Shown here: positions 31,391 through 41,372 of the stretch, one piece after another
Layout of the letters: each line of letters opens with the position of its first letter
Position numbering within the stretch: position 1 is the first letter of the stretch
NCBI GenBank assembly: GCA_009693255.1
Contig: SHXQ01000002.1
Coordinates: 62,001 to 126,000 of the forward strand
Direction: 5' to 3'
Origin: Methylotenera sp.
GTDB lineage: Bacteria > Pseudomonadota > Gammaproteobacteria > Burkholderiales > Methylophilaceae
Length of the DNA stretch: 64,000 nucleotides
Translations under genes and position numbers: made by a program
The notes under the pieces: model-generated
Database searches by the model: none
Told to the model about the DNA's origin: nothing
Seen by the model: only the letters and a program-made list of their open reading frames with translations

Positions 31391-32650
31391 CTACCTGTCT
31401 ATTTCGCCAAATACAATATCTTGCGTACCTATAATCGCCACCAAATCGGCAATCATGTGACCACGCGTCATTTCATCTAATGCTGCCAAATGCGGGAAAC
31501 CTGGTGCGCGAATTTTTAAACGGTAAGGCTTATTTGCCCCGTCTGAAACCATGTAAATGCCGAATTCACCTTTTGGATGCTCAACCGCCGCATATGCCTC
31601 ACCTGCTGGCACATGAAACCCTTCCGTAAACAATTTAAAGTGATGGATGAGATCTTCCATATTGCTTTTCATACCCTCACGATCTGGTGGAGCTACTTTA
31701 TTGTCAGTCGTAATCACTGGACCTGGATTTTTACGTAACCAATCCACACATTGCTTGATGATATTATTGGATTGCCTAAACTCTTCCATACGCACCAAAT
31801 AACGGTCATAACAATCGCCATTAACACCCACTGGAATATCAAAATCCAGTTTGGCATAAACTTCATAAGGTTGCGTTTTGCGCAAATCCCAGGCGATGCC
31901 AGAACCCCGCAACATTGGCCCTGTCATGCCTAACGCTAATGCACGCTCTGGCGTAACAACACCAACCCCTACGGTGCGCTGTTTCCAAATACGATTATCT
32001 GTCAGCAGCGTTTCATATTCATCAACGTATTTGGGAAAGCGCCGGGTAAAATCATCAATAAAATCCAACAATGAACCTTGGCGGTTTTCATTTTGTTTTT
32101 TAACTGTTTTAGCATTGCGTAATGGCGAAACGTCATACTGTGGCATTTGATTTGGCAAATCGCGATACACGCCACCTGGGCGGTAATATGCAGCGTGCAT
32201 ACGCGCACCAGAAACTGCTTCGTAACAATCAAATAAATCTTCACGCTCACGGAACGCATATAAAAACACCGTCATTGCACCGATATCTAGCGCATGTGCA
32301 CCCAACCAAAGCAAATGATTCAGCACACGGGTAATTTCATCAAACATGACGCGAATGTACTGGGCGCGTATGGGCACATCAATGCCCATCATTTTTTCAA
32401 TCACCATCACATAAGCATGCTCATTCGACATCATGGACACGTAATCTAACCTGTCCATATAAGGAATTGATTGCAAGTAAGTGCGGTTTTCTGCAAGTTT
32501 TTCAGTACCGCGATGTAACAAGCCTATGTGCGGATCAGCACGCTGAATTACTTCACCATCCAACTCTAACACCAAGCGCAAAACGCCGTGTGCCGCAGGA
32601 TGCTGCGGCCCGAAGTTCATTGTATAGTTTCTAATTTCAGCCATAATCAA
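31391..32650 (-). CDS. nuoD: NADH-quinone oxidoreductase subunit D
   Basis: NuoD (49 kDa subunit) lines the quinone site with NuoB. The 419-residue protein contains [20 protein letters not shown] and [12 protein letters not shown], the quinone-site His loop, plus the C-terminal DIVFGEIDR ending characteristic of the family. The start may be codon 3 ([11 protein letters not shown]), close behind nuoC. Confidence 0.98.
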   Translation of the reverse strand: MIMAEIRNYTMNFGPQHPAAHGVLRLVLELDGEVIQRADPHIGLLHRGTEKLAENRTYLQSIPYMDRLDYVSMMSNEHAYVMVIEKMMGIDVPIRAQYIRVMFDEITRVLNHLLWLGAHALDIGAMTVFLYAFREREDLFDCYEAVSGARMHAAYYRPGGVYRDLPNQMPQYDVSPLRNAKTVKKQNENRQGSLLDFIDDFTRRFPKYVDEYETLLTDNRIWKQRTVGVGVVTPERALALGMTGPMLRGSGIAWDLRKTQPYEVYAKLDFDIPVGVNGDCYDRYLVRMEEFRQSNNIIKQCVDWLRKNPGPVITTDNKVAPPDREGMKSNMEDLIHHFKLFTEGFHVPAGEAYAAVEHPKGEFGIYMVSDGANKPYRLKIRAPGFPHLAALDEMTRGHMIADLVAIIGTQDIVFGEIDR

Positions 32651-32653
32651 CGC

Positions 32654-33250
32654 CTATTTAGCGTGCGCTCCTTCATTGCGAATCACGCGTGGTACGTTAT
32701 TGCGTTCTTCTATGGACACTGGCTGATAAATCACGCGCTGTTGTTCAGGGTCATAGCGCATTTCAACATTACCGATCATAGGGAAATCTTTACGGAACGG
32801 ATGGCCAACAAAACCATAGTCAGTGAGTAAGCGGCGTAAATCTGGGTGATTTTCAAACATAATACCGTAAAGATCAAACGCCTCGCGCTCATACCAATTG
32901 GCCACCGGCCAAACATCCACTAGCGTGGGTAAAACTGGAAAATCTTCATCTTGAGCAAATACGCGCACACGTACTCGCTGATTGAGCGTAACAGACAACA
33001 GATGACTCACTACGGCATAGCGTAAACCCTTATAAGCACCCTCACCGTAGGCTTGGTAATCTACACCACATAAATCAATCAATTGCTCAAACTTCAAACC
33101 AGCCTGATCACGCAGCATTCGACAGACCGCAAGACAATCAACTGCCTGACATTCAATCGTCACCTCTCCCAGCGCCACAACATGGTTAACGATTTTATCG
33201 CCCAAGACAGTTTGTAAATTGGTAAGAAGTTGATCTAATTTAACTGACAT
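32654..33250 (-). CDS. nuoC: NADH-quinone oxidoreductase subunit C
   Basis: The 198-residue, 30 kDa-type subunit of the peripheral arm has the family signature [20 protein letters not shown] followed by [20 protein letters not shown]. It is separate from NuoD here, unlike the fused NuoCD of E. coli. Confidence 0.97.
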   Translation of the reverse strand: MSVKLDQLLTNLQTVLGDKIVNHVVALGEVTIECQAVDCLAVCRMLRDQAGLKFEQLIDLCGVDYQAYGEGAYKGLRYAVVSHLLSVTLNQRVRVRVFAQDEDFPVLPTLVDVWPVANWYEREAFDLYGIMFENHPDLRRLLTDYGFVGHPFRKDFPMIGNVEMRYDPEQQRVIYQPVSIEERNNVPRVIRNEGAHAK

Positions 33251-33256
33251 AATTTT

Positions 33257-33733
33257 TTAGCGCGCGATGGTGTTGGTACGTTTGATTTTATTTTGCAACT
33301 GGATAATGCCATACAGCAAAGCTTCTGCAGTTGGTGGACAACCAGGCACATAGACATCTACCGGCACAATCCTGTCGCAACCACGCACCACTGCATAAGA
33401 ATAATGATAGTAGCCACCGCCATTTGCACAGGAACCCATGGATATGACCCAACGCGGTTCTGCCATTTGATCATAAACTTTACGAAGTGCTGGCGCCATC
33501 TTATTCACTAAAGTGCCAGCCACTATCATTACATCAGACTGGCGAGGACTACCACGGAACACAATACCAAAACGATCCAAGTCGTAGCGCGAAGCCCCTG
33601 CATGCATCATTTCAACCGCGCAACAGGCTAAACCAAAGGTCATAGGCCACATTGAACCGGTACGCGTGTAATTAATCACCGTATCGAGCGTAGTCGTCAC
33701 GAACCCTTTTTCTAAAAGACCCTCAATACTCAT
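33257..33733 (-). CDS. nuoB: NADH-quinone oxidoreductase subunit B
   Basis: NuoB holds the terminal [4Fe-4S] cluster N2. The tandem cysteines are in [12 protein letters not shown], with further ligands in [18 protein letters not shown] and [11 protein letters not shown]. At 158 residues it has the usual length. Confidence 0.98.
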   Translation of the reverse strand: MSIEGLLEKGFVTTTLDTVINYTRTGSMWPMTFGLACCAVEMMHAGASRYDLDRFGIVFRGSPRQSDVMIVAGTLVNKMAPALRKVYDQMAEPRWVISMGSCANGGGYYHYSYAVVRGCDRIVPVDVYVPGCPPTAEALLYGIIQLQNKIKRTNTIAR

Positions 33734-33740
33734 AACGAAC

Positions 33741-34097
33741 TTAATCCCACTCTAATGCGCCCTTCATCCATTCATAAATAAAGCCGATGACTAGGACCCC
33801 AAGAAATACCATCATGGCAATGAAACCAAATAAACCAATTTCTTGAAGCACCACCGCCCACGGGAATAAAAAAGCGATTTCTAAATCAAATAGAATAAAT
33901 AGTATGGCGACTAAATAATAGCGCACATCAAATTTCATACGTGCGTCTTCAAACGCCTCGAAGCCACATTCATAAGGGGAGTTTTTTGCAGAGTCCGGCT
34001 TATGCGGAGAGACCAACAAGCCCAACACAAGAGGACCAATGCCGACCGCTAAGCCTACGAGAATAAATAACAATATCGGAAAGTAATTTTCTAACAC
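33741..34097 (-). CDS. nuoA: NADH-quinone oxidoreductase subunit A
   Basis: The 118-residue, three-helix subunit opens the operon. Conserved motifs are [20 protein letters not shown] (the loop whose Cys region closes over the quinone site) and [16 protein letters not shown]. The promoter should lie in the 321-base gap upstream. Confidence 0.97.
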   Translation of the reverse strand: MLENYFPILLFILVGLAVGIGPLVLGLLVSPHKPDSAKNSPYECGFEAFEDARMKFDVRYYLVAILFILFDLEIAFLFPWAVVLQEIGLFGFIAMMVFLGVLVIGFIYEWMKGALEWD

Positions 34098-34238
34098 TTA
34101 CTAGTCCTAAACTAAATAGCTGAAACCTAAATTTTTAAAAACCAATCAAGAAAATTTAATTAACGATAACACTTTATTTTTACATTTTCTTATGACGTGG
34201 TCATGACAAAAACTGCAAGAACTAAGGCCAGTCTCGAC

Positions 34239-34273
34239 CATTTAACGCTTAGTAACAGTTTCATTTAACGCTT
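34239..34273. repeat. 12-bp direct repeat in nuo leader
   Basis: CATTTAACGCTT occurs twice, with starts 23 bp apart, about two helical turns. That spacing would suit a dimeric DNA-binding protein, but no regulator can be named. Confidence 0.55.
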
Positions 34274-34312
34274 TATTCAGACCTAAATACACCTAACTCA
34301 AATTAAGTTAGC

Positions 34313-34318
34313 ATTATA
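34313..34318 (-). promoter_or_regulatory. candidate -10 box for nuoA-N
   Basis: Read on the minus strand this is a perfect TATAAT, 216 bases before the nuoA start. No good -35 partner is apparent, so the call rests on a single hexamer. Confidence 0.3.
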
Positions 34319-34418
34319 ACTCAATAGCCATACGCCTAGCCATAAGCTAGTAACTAAATTGCAGTTATGGTCAGCACAAACAATCCAATGAGAAATGTGA
34401 TGCGACTCAGAAAAAAGT

Positions 34419-35484
34419 TTAAACTGCGTTTCTGCTCACCCAAATTTCTAGCAAAGCAATGGTAACCACCAATGTAATCGGACCCAAAATAAGACCTGCG
34501 GCACCAAATATGAGCAAGCCTCCCACTACCGACAAAAAGGTTAGAACTGTATGCAGTCTGAGCCGATTACCGACTAAGATTGGACAAAATAAATTATCAA
34601 TAGTGCCAACCACAAACATGCCCCATAGCGTAAGTATTAATGCACTTCCAAAATCTCCTTCAACAGCCAAAAATAACGCCGCAGGCGCCCAAATAACGAA
34701 AGCCCCCAACATAGGCACCACCGCTAGCAAGCCCATGACTAAGCCCCAAAGCAAGGGTGCAGGTAAATCTAGCCGCCAGAACTTCAGTTCACCCAAAAAT
34801 CCTTGTACGGAAGCAATCGCAAAAGTGCCGTAGACGGTTGCATAAATAGTGTCGCCAATTCGACTAAACAGGCCAGCCATCTCAACCTGCGAAAGTGGCG
34901 CCAACGACACAATGGACGCTAAAGCTACCTTACGATCACGAAGGAAGAAGAATAGGATATAAAAGATTAAGCATAATCCTAACACTTGAAATATGGAGGA
35001 TTTTACAATGTCGCCGGCATTAGAATCTAACCACGTGGTGATGGTTTTTGCGCTTCCTGAAAAGTCCATTTTCTGCACAATCTTATCTATCATTGGCGCT
35101 AATTTTTGTTGCGTTTCTAATGTGTGCAGCCAATCTTCAGAACTTAGCTTTGCCTCGATTAATTGACTGCCTTTCACCGCATGTAAGGCCAATTGCTGGC
35201 CAACAAACGCGCTGGAATAACCATAATTAAACCAATCAATAACACTGAAACAGACGCAGCCAAACTGGCAGACTTTATCTTAGACTTAAACCATTGCTGC
35301 CAAGGACTAAACAAAACAGCCAACGTCAACACCCAAACAAGCACCGCTAAAAATGGCAAAGCCATCAGGTAACATAAATAAATACCAAACACTGTTGCCA
35401 TCATCACCAGCGAATGAACGTGATTTCTCGACCCCTAGTCATTGCCGACGCTAGCATCTGCGCGTTTATTTTTTGTTCTCTCAT
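34419..35484 (-). pseudogene. AI-2E (PerM-like) transporter gene with two frameshifts
   Basis: Three overlapping frames together give about 355 residues, the normal family length. They are MREQKINAQMLASAMTRG from an ATG at 35484, then MATVFGIYLCYLMALPFLAVL to about 35190, then FVGQQLALHAVKGSQLIEA to the stop at 34419. The last part has family features: the PLLWGLVMGLLAVVPMLGAF helices and VGNRLRLHTVLTFLSVVGG, then FGAAGLILGPI. The junctions are near 35405 and 35190-35210. Because the parts are otherwise clean, recent inactivation or assembly error are both possible. Confidence 0.75.
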
Positions 35485-35558
35485 ACCTTAACTAACAGCT
35501 CCATGATATTTTTACTTTATTTGAGAGGTATACCGATTTGTGTATGCGCAGAAATTTA

Positions 35559-35849
35559 TTAGGGCTTTGATTTATTGCTCAGTTTTTGCAGAATCTGCCA
35601 AGCTAGCCAGCCGCGTCGAAACCATTTTCCAAACCGGCTGGGTCGCAACATTGAAAGTACGGCCGTACCGCCGCCAGCTATCATGATTGGGTGATTTCTA
35701 ATATAGCGTAATACATTCAAACCTTGATCTGCCATAGTCAAGGGCTTGCTCCATACCTCAACATTTTGCGCTAAGGCTAATCTTTGCGCTTCAGCTTTTT
35801 CCACCAAGTGTTCGCGCCGTTTTGCCAACCTAAGTAAGTTCTGGTTCAT
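35559..35849 (-). CDS. YqjK-like small protein
   Basis: The protein is about 96 residues if started at MNQNLLRLAKRREHLVEK (ATG 35847-35849). That ATG lies one base after the stop of the preceding yqjE-like gene; an ATG 11 codons upstream overlaps that gene. It has a basic coiled-coil-like N-terminus (RREHLVEKAEAQR), a hydrophobic centre, and PSRFGKWFRRGWLAWQIL near the end. Position after yqjD/yqjE-like genes supports the YqjK relation. Function is unknown. Confidence 0.65.
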   Translation of the reverse strand: MNQNLLRLAKRREHLVEKAEAQRLALAQNVEVWSKPLTMADQGLNVLRYIRNHPIMIAGGGTAVLSMLRPSRFGKWFRRGWLAWQILQKLSNKSKP

Positions 35850-35850
35850 G

Positions 35851-36258
35851 TTATTTTTGGTCGCTACTTTGCTGTGGATCAAGCGTCTGCCGATCTTTTT
35901 GCAACTCTACTAAGCTAGCTAAAAAGAGTCTTGGTTTTGCTTTGGCTTTACGCTTAGCAAAGTGCCATGCAATCAGCCCTGCTACTATAAAAAAACTAGC
36001 GAGTGCGCCTATTGCGGCTAATCGATAGCTTGCCCATAAGGCGACTATGATAAAAACTGCCATTAACAACAGTCCTAGCATCAAGAAAAATAGCGCGATG
36101 AGCGACAGTTTAAGCAGGGATAAGATATGCTCTCGCTCCTCTTCAATATCTGTCGATAAAAGTTCTAGTCGCGTATGTATGATGACAACAAACGTACTGA
36201 CTAGCGCAGCTAGCGAATCCATTAGGCCGTTACTTTGCTTAGGGTTATTGTCCGGCAT
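35851..36258 (-). CDS. yqjE: YqjE/holin superfamily III-like membrane protein
   Basis: The 135-residue protein has an amphipathic N-terminus (LDSLAALVST-like), an acidic EEEREH segment, and two strong transmembrane helices (about 50-75 and 80-100) with a basic tail. This matches the putative Holin-X/YqjE family found beside yqjD. Despite the family name it is a normal chromosomal inner-membrane protein, not evidence of a phage. Confidence 0.75.
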   Translation of the reverse strand: MPDNNPKQSNGLMDSLAALVSTFVVIIHTRLELLSTDIEEEREHILSLLKLSLIALFFLMLGLLLMAVFIIVALWASYRLAAIGALASFFIVAGLIAWHFAKRKAKAKPRLFLASLVELQKDRQTLDPQQSSDQK

Positions 36259-36268
36259 AATTGAGCAA

Positions 36269-36583
36269 CTAACGACGTCCTATTAGCAAGCCAATAACAA
36301 CACCAACACTAGCTGCCAAGCCAATTGAGCGCCACGGGTTTTCTTGTACATAATCATTGGTGGCCTTAGCCGCCTCCTTAGTTTTAGCTAGCACTGTCGC
36401 TTGTGTATCGACCATCGTCGTCTTTACCGCACCAAGTGACGCTTCTGCCTTGGCGCGAACCACTGCCAACTTTTCACCACCAGTATTGGCCGTGGCTTTT
36501 AGTAAGGCCTCTACGTCAGCTACTACCGCCTTAAAATCTTTACTTAATTGGTCTTCGTTAAATTGATCTGATAACGGCTCCAT
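36269..36583 (-). CDS. yqjD: YqjD/ElaB-family (DUF883) ribosome-associated membrane protein
   Basis: The 104-residue protein has a long soluble helical part rich in Ala, Lys and Glu and a C-terminal membrane anchor ENPWRSIGLAASVGVVIGLL ending in IGRR. This tail pattern defines the family. In E. coli YqjD anchors ribosomes to the inner membrane in stationary phase; the same role here is inferred. It heads a small operon with the yqjE- and yqjK-like genes. Confidence 0.85.
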   Translation of the reverse strand: MEPLSDQFNEDQLSKDFKAVVADVEALLKATANTGGEKLAVVRAKAEASLGAVKTTMVDTQATVLAKTKEAAKATNDYVQENPWRSIGLAASVGVVIGLLIGRR

Positions 36584-36692
36584 ACTATTTCTCCAATTAT
36601 TGACTCATAAATTTAAACAATCATTACTTGTCAGGCTATCGACATAAAATCACTATACGCCGAGCTATACCGACAAACAACAAGCAGGCACT

Positions 36693-37877
36693 TTACTTTC
36701 CAGCCCACAATTGACTTCTACGGATCATTAACCAACCAAATATTAAGTAACCCGCCATAGCTAAGGCTAAACCAGATGGCGCATACCAGACCAATGGCAC
36801 AATTAAACCAGCTGAAATAGTCGACAGTAGCATCTGTATGAAAGCTTGACCAGATGCTGCAGTACCGCGAATTTTTGGATGGCGATCAAGCGCGGCAATA
36901 GACAGTACAGGCATCGCTAGCGCCATACCGACATTAAATAAAGCAATCGGAAAAATGTTATAAATCGCTTGTGCAGGCAAGGTAAAACTAATCAGCAAAT
37001 TTAATATAGCCATAGCGGCCATCCAAGTGAAAGCAGCTTTTATTACCCATTGTTTGGCATATCTCCCCGCCGCACATTTTGCAAAATAAGAACCTAAAAC
37101 CATGCCACACACGGTTGGAATAAACATATAGCCGAACTGATGTTGACTTAACCCAAGCTGTTTAACTAAAAATACTGGGCTCGCTAGCACGTAAATAAAA
37201 AAACTAGCAAAATTTGCCCCCAGTGCGAACACCACTAAATTAAACTCTTTATCAGCAAAAATGATGCGATAGTCTTTGATCACCTGCTTGGCAGATAGCG
37301 GCAGACGCTTCGCCTTAGGCACTGTTTCAGGCAGGTAGCGTATAGCTGCCCACAAGCTCAGCGCAGCATACAAGGCCAAAAAGATAAAAATTGCTTGCCA
37401 ATGTATACCAAGCAATACCCCGCCAATGATAGGGGCAACCGCAGGTGCTATGCCAAACAACATTTGCACTGTGGCCATCACCCGTTGTGCTTGCGGGCCT
37501 TCAAACAAATCACGCACCATAGCGCGCGCCACAACGTTACCTGCACCGCCGGAAAGCCCTTGTAGTACCCGGAAAAACCAAAGAATCTCAACATTGGGTG
37601 CCAAAGCGCAGCCTATAGAGGCCAAGACAAAAACACCCAAACCCCATTTGATAGTAGTGATACGTCCTATCGAGTCTGAAATAGCGCCATGCCATAGCGT
37701 CATCAAGGCATAAGGTAACAAATAAAAAGTAAGGCTATGCTGTAACTCTAGCGGCGTACCTTGCAAGGCCGTTTCTAATGTTAAAAATGCTGGCAGGTAA
37801 GTATCAATTGCAAACGGCGCTAGAGCGGCAAGACTTGCAAGCACCACGGATAGCAGAAATGGGGATGGTTTAAACAT
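36693..37877 (-). CDS. Bcr/CflA-family MFS multidrug efflux transporter
   Basis: The 394-residue protein has 12 predicted transmembrane helices. Family motifs are the N-terminal LAPFAIDTYLPAFLTL, the motif A-like loop GAISDSIGRITTIKWGL, and helix 4-5 RVLQGLSGGAGNVVARAMVR followed by APIIGGVLL (motif C). It should be a proton-driven exporter of small drugs or metabolites. It is a single gene between the yqjD group and the pqq operon terminator. Confidence 0.88.
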   Translation of the reverse strand: MFKPSPFLLSVVLASLAALAPFAIDTYLPAFLTLETALQGTPLELQHSLTFYLLPYALMTLWHGAISDSIGRITTIKWGLGVFVLASIGCALAPNVEILWFFRVLQGLSGGAGNVVARAMVRDLFEGPQAQRVMATVQMLFGIAPAVAPIIGGVLLGIHWQAIFIFLALYAALSLWAAIRYLPETVPKAKRLPLSAKQVIKDYRIIFADKEFNLVVFALGANFASFFIYVLASPVFLVKQLGLSQHQFGYMFIPTVCGMVLGSYFAKCAAGRYAKQWVIKAAFTWMAAMAILNLLISFTLPAQAIYNIFPIALFNVGMALAMPVLSIAALDRHPKIRGTAASGQAFIQMLLSTISAGLIVPLVWYAPSGLALAMAGYLIFGWLMIRRSQLWAGK

Positions 37878-37896
37878 CTAAATAAAATTCTCAAAT

Positions 37897-37922
37897 AAAA
37901 AAACGCGCTAAGCTAGCGCGTT
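37897..37922 (-). terminator. Intrinsic terminator of the pqq operon
   Basis: On the minus strand AACGCGCTA-GCT-TAGCGCGTT forms a 9-bp perfect stem followed by seven T residues, 39 bases beyond the pqqE stop. It separates pqqE from the MFS gene. Confidence 0.9.
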
Positions 37923-37960
37923 CAATTTAACCATACTATGACAAACTTATGATGAATTAA

Positions 37961-39190
37961 TTAAGGTAAGGAATGAAAGCCTTCAACACGGTCATTAAGC
38001 TCGCCCGCGATAATTCTCTTAGAGTTCTTATCATTACGAAACACTATTGGCTGAGCGACCAACACTGGATTTTTTGAGTCTTCAATCGCTTGATCAATCA
38101 AATGGCGATAAGGTGATTTAGTGCACACGGGATCAGCAATCTCAGCGTCACCGGACAACAGAAATGCCTGACAACGACAACCGCCCAAGTCATTTTCTTT
38201 TTCAGAACAACTGCGACAAGGTTCTTTCATCCAGCTATCACCGCGATACTTGTTAAATGCAGGAGAATCTTTCCATGCATAGGCTAGGCCGCTATCTCGC
38301 ACATTTGGAAACTGCATATTGGGTAATGATCTTGCCGAGTGACATGGTAATACATCGCCATTAGCAGTCACAATCATAAAGACTTCACCCCAGCCATTCA
38401 TGCACTTTTTAGGGCGATCAGAGAAATAATCTGGAACCACAAAAAATATTTTCATCTTATTGTTAGGATTAGCTCTAAACTCGTTGGTAATTGCCTCAGC
38501 TTCATCTACTTGTTCTTTGGTTGGCATCAATTGGTTGCGATTAACTAATGACCATCCGTAATATTGCGTATTTGCCAGCTCAATGTAATCAGCACCAAGT
38601 GCTTGTGCCATCTCTAATATTTCTTTCATGTGACCAATGTTGTAGCGGTGTATGACCACATTTAACACCATTGGATAGCCATGATTTTTAATCATGGCAG
38701 CCACTTTTTTCTTCAATTCAAAGGTTTTGGTATTGGTGATGAAATTGTTAATTTCTTCAGTAATATCATGCATAGAAAGCTGAATATGGTCTAAACCACC
38801 GTCTTTAAATGCTTGGATACGCTTTTCAGTCAAACCTACGCCAGAGGTAATTAAATTACTGTAATAGCCAAGCTTTTTAGCTTCGATGACAATATCTTCA
38901 ATATCGTCACGCAATAAAGGCTCACCGCCAGAAATACCCAGCTGAATAGCACCTAGCTTTCGTGCATCCCGTAAAGCCTCTATCCACTGCTCGGTAGTGA
39001 GCTCATTTTGGGTATGCTTATCGTAATCGGTTGGGTTATAGCAAAATGCACAATGTAATGGACAGCGATATGTCACCTCTGCCAATAGCCACAGTGGCTG
39101 TGTATGCGTAACGGCGGCAGAAACACCATTATTTTGTTGCGCATGTACGGTTTTTTGTACGACTGATTCACCTAAAGAGGCTTGTGTCAT
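37961..39190 (-). CDS. pqqE: PQQ biosynthesis radical SAM protein PqqE
   Basis: PqqE links the Glu and Tyr side chains of PqqA through a radical SAM reaction. The cluster cysteines are C43, C47 and C50 in YRCPLHCAFCYNP. LGISGGEPLLRDD binds SAM, and the C-terminal SPASM domain has CRSCSEKENDLGGCRCQ. The 409 residues include about 25 N-terminal residues before the conserved core. It is the last pqq gene, after pqqD. Confidence 0.97.
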   Translation of the reverse strand: MTQASLGESVVQKTVHAQQNNGVSAAVTHTQPLWLLAEVTYRCPLHCAFCYNPTDYDKHTQNELTTEQWIEALRDARKLGAIQLGISGGEPLLRDDIEDIVIEAKKLGYYSNLITSGVGLTEKRIQAFKDGGLDHIQLSMHDITEEINNFITNTKTFELKKKVAAMIKNHGYPMVLNVVIHRYNIGHMKEILEMAQALGADYIELANTQYYGWSLVNRNQLMPTKEQVDEAEAITNEFRANPNNKMKIFFVVPDYFSDRPKKCMNGWGEVFMIVTANGDVLPCHSARSLPNMQFPNVRDSGLAYAWKDSPAFNKYRGDSWMKEPCRSCSEKENDLGGCRCQAFLLSGDAEIADPVCTKSPYRHLIDQAIEDSKNPVLVAQPIVFRNDKNSKRIIAGELNDRVEGFHSLP

Positions 39191-39226
39191 GTTGCTACTC
39201 CTAAATTTTTACGCATTATTTAAACG

Positions 39227-39508
39227 CTAAAGCTTGCGTAACCAACCTTTACTTACCGCAAGTTCAAACATGCCAATAATGTCAGTTTCAATATTCACCG
39301 CATCAGGAAATGTTGCCTGCAAATCAGTAATTACATCAGACACGGTCACTTTTCCATCTAAGCGCTTCAAAATTTCACCCGCCCCCCCATGCAGTTTGAC
39401 CATACCTTCAGGGAAAAGTATCACATAATTTTGCTGCGCTTCTTCCCATTGAAAACGATGATGCAACGCAAGTGCATAGATATCTGAATGCTGTATATTC
39501 ATGTCCAT
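39227..39508 (-). CDS. pqqD: PQQ biosynthesis peptide chaperone PqqD
   Basis: PqqD binds the PqqA peptide and presents it to PqqE. The 93-residue protein shows RRE-type winged-helix features: EAQQNYVILFPEGMVKL, GAGEILKRLDGKVTVSDVI. It is a separate gene here, not fused to pqqC or pqqE as in some methylotrophs. Confidence 0.95.
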   Translation of the reverse strand: MDMNIQHSDIYALALHHRFQWEEAQQNYVILFPEGMVKLHGGAGEILKRLDGKVTVSDVITDLQATFPDAVNIETDIIGMFELAVSKGWLRKL

Positions 39509-39520
39509 TATGGTGTAATC

Positions 39521-40282
39521 TTAATTAAAATGAATAACCGGCTGACGCAAGTAATCTTTGCCTTCAACCTTAATATCTGTGCTTGCCAACATAATTGAAT
39601 CTGCTATTACCCAAAGAATATCCAGCTTAAACTGTAATATATCTAAGGCTTTTAACTGCATTTCGCGTGACGTGCTAAAGTAATCCAAAGTCACGTTTAA
39701 ACCTTGCTCTACATCACGCCGCGCTTCTGTTAAGCGTTTTTTAAAGTAGGTTAAACCAGTTTCATCAATCCACGGATACATACTAGGCCATGAGCTAATG
39801 CGTTGCTGATGGATATGTGGTGCGAATAGCTCGGTTAAGCTTGAACATACTGATTCTTGCCAAGTACGTTGTTTAGCAAAATTAATGTAAGCATCCACGG
39901 CAAAACGCACACCAGGGCTTACCATTTTAAGGCTAGTCACATCTTCTCGGCTTAAACCTACGGCAGCACCTAATTGAATCCAAGCTTCAATACCACCAAC
40001 ATTGTCACCAACGCCATCGTGGTCAGTAATGCGTACAATCCATTGCTTACGCACTTCTACATCAGGGCAATTAGAAAGAATTGCCGCATCTTTCATTGGA
40101 ATGGCAATTTGATAATAAAAACGATTCGCCACCCAAGATTGCAATTGTTCTTTTGTTAATTTTCCTTCATACATCATCACGTGAAATGGGTGATAAATAT
40201 GATAACCACGGCCTTTCTCACGTAATTTATCTTCAAATTCCGCACGTGCCCAAGGTAAATTTTGATTTGCGGCTGCATTCAT
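39521..40282 (-). CDS. pqqC: Pyrroloquinoline-quinone synthase PqqC
   Basis: PqqC carries out the final ring closure and eight-electron oxidation to PQQ using oxygen and no metal. The 253-residue all-helical protein shows [39 protein letters not shown], and [19 protein letters not shown], which contains substrate-contacting residues. It lies 9 bases after pqqB. Confidence 0.97.
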   Translation of the reverse strand: MNAAANQNLPWARAEFEDKLREKGRGYHIYHPFHVMMYEGKLTKEQLQSWVANRFYYQIAIPMKDAAILSNCPDVEVRKQWIVRITDHDGVGDNVGGIEAWIQLGAAVGLSREDVTSLKMVSPGVRFAVDAYINFAKQRTWQESVCSSLTELFAPHIHQQRISSWPSMYPWIDETGLTYFKKRLTEARRDVEQGLNVTLDYFSTSREMQLKALDILQFKLDILWVIADSIMLASTDIKVEGKDYLRQPVIHFN

Positions 40283-40291
40283 AATAAGTTC

Positions 40292-41224
40292 CTATAAAAT
40301 AATATCCATGCCATCATAAGCCACTTCAATACCATGTTGAGTAAGCTCGGCACGCTCAGCAGAATCTTCTCGCAAAATAGGATTGGTGTTATTGATATGT
40401 ATCAATATTTTACGCACATTTTGACCATTTTTAGGGCCAAATTCATTAAGCTTTTCTATCATACCACCTTCACCAGACTGCGGATTGTGGCCGATACTAC
40501 GTGCAGTTTTAGTCATCAAACCCATGTCAATCATTTCGGTATTCGTCCAGAATGTACCATCCACCATAATGCAATCAGCCTGATTTATAAACGGCGGTAA
40601 ATGCGGCTCTATTTCACCTAAACCTGGTGAGTACCAACATTTTTTACCTGTGCTAATCTCTTCAATCAGCACGCCGATGGTATCGCCAGCTTGCGGGTTA
40701 TTACGGTGTGGAGAATATGGAGGTGCAGCACTCTTAAGTGATACAGATGTAAATTTAAGATTAGGTACATTAGGGATTTCAAAGCTAGTTTTGCCATCAA
40801 TCGGCACTTGATGGTAATTAACGCCGCAGTAATGCTCTAATATATTCAATATCTGGTTACCAGAAGTCAGGTCTTCATACACCATATCTGTGCAATAAAT
40901 CTCGCGTTTAATCTTGCCTTCACGCAACATAAATAAGCCAGTGGTATGGTCAATTTGCGCGTCAATCAACACAATTGCTTGAATACCTGAATCACGAATC
41001 GCACGACCCGGTTGTAATGGCGAAAAATCCTGAATCTGCTGCAATACATCGGGTGAGGCGTTAAACAACACCCAATTGACGCCATCCCCACTCACACAAA
41101 TTGAAGATTGTGTGCGTTTAGTGGCTTTAATAGTCCCTTTACGCAGTCCATTGCAATTAAAACAGTTGCAATTCCATTGTGGAAATCCACCACCTGCGCC
41201 TGCGCCTAAAACATGTATATGCAT
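40292..41224 (-). CDS. pqqB: PQQ biosynthesis protein PqqB
   Basis: PqqB is a metallo-beta-lactamase-fold hydroxylase acting on the Glu-Tyr intermediate. It begins MHIHVLGAGAGGGFPQWNCN and has the zinc-binding CNCFNCNG. It also has the altered metal motif IDAQIDHTTGL, typical of PqqB rather than HxHxDH hydrolases. At 310 residues it has the usual length. It lies downstream of the pqqA terminator-like hairpin. Confidence 0.97.
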   Translation of the reverse strand: MHIHVLGAGAGGGFPQWNCNCFNCNGLRKGTIKATKRTQSSICVSGDGVNWVLFNASPDVLQQIQDFSPLQPGRAIRDSGIQAIVLIDAQIDHTTGLFMLREGKIKREIYCTDMVYEDLTSGNQILNILEHYCGVNYHQVPIDGKTSFEIPNVPNLKFTSVSLKSAAPPYSPHRNNPQAGDTIGVLIEEISTGKKCWYSPGLGEIEPHLPPFINQADCIMVDGTFWTNTEMIDMGLMTKTARSIGHNPQSGEGGMIEKLNEFGPKNGQNVRKILIHINNTNPILREDSAERAELTQHGIEVAYDGMDIIL

Positions 41225-41325
41225 ATAACTCTACAATTCCACTAAGTAATACTCTTTAAAAAAACTTGCTTAGCACATTCATCACTAAGACTTAGCCTAT
41301 CCGCCAACTAATGGCTTTGGTATAT

Positions 41326-41356
41326 AAAAAAAGGCTGTCTTACGGCAGCCTTTTTT
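41326..41356 (-). terminator. Hairpin between pqqA and pqqB
   Basis: On the minus strand AAAAAAGGCTG-CCGTAAGA-CAGCC is followed by seven T residues. It is an intrinsic terminator 17 bases after pqqA and about 100 bases before pqqB. Partial termination here would give far more pqqA mRNA than pqqBCDE mRNA, as expected for a peptide substrate. Confidence 0.85.
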
Positions 41357-41372
41357 ATTAGCATAAGGCTAA

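Larger units (their letters stand above)
34098..34418. other. Gene-free leader region upstream of nuoA
   Basis: No coding frame is convincing here. The region is AT-rich, with a direct repeat CATTTAACGCTT at 34239-34250 and 34262-34273 (23 bp start to start) and a TATAAT on the minus strand further upstream. It must hold the nuo promoter and about 200 bases of leader if that -10 is used. Confidence 0.6.

Noticed and set aside
35851..36258. Holin-family protein as evidence of a prophage
   Set aside because: It is the YqjE-type chromosomal protein next to a yqjD-like gene, and no other phage gene is present.
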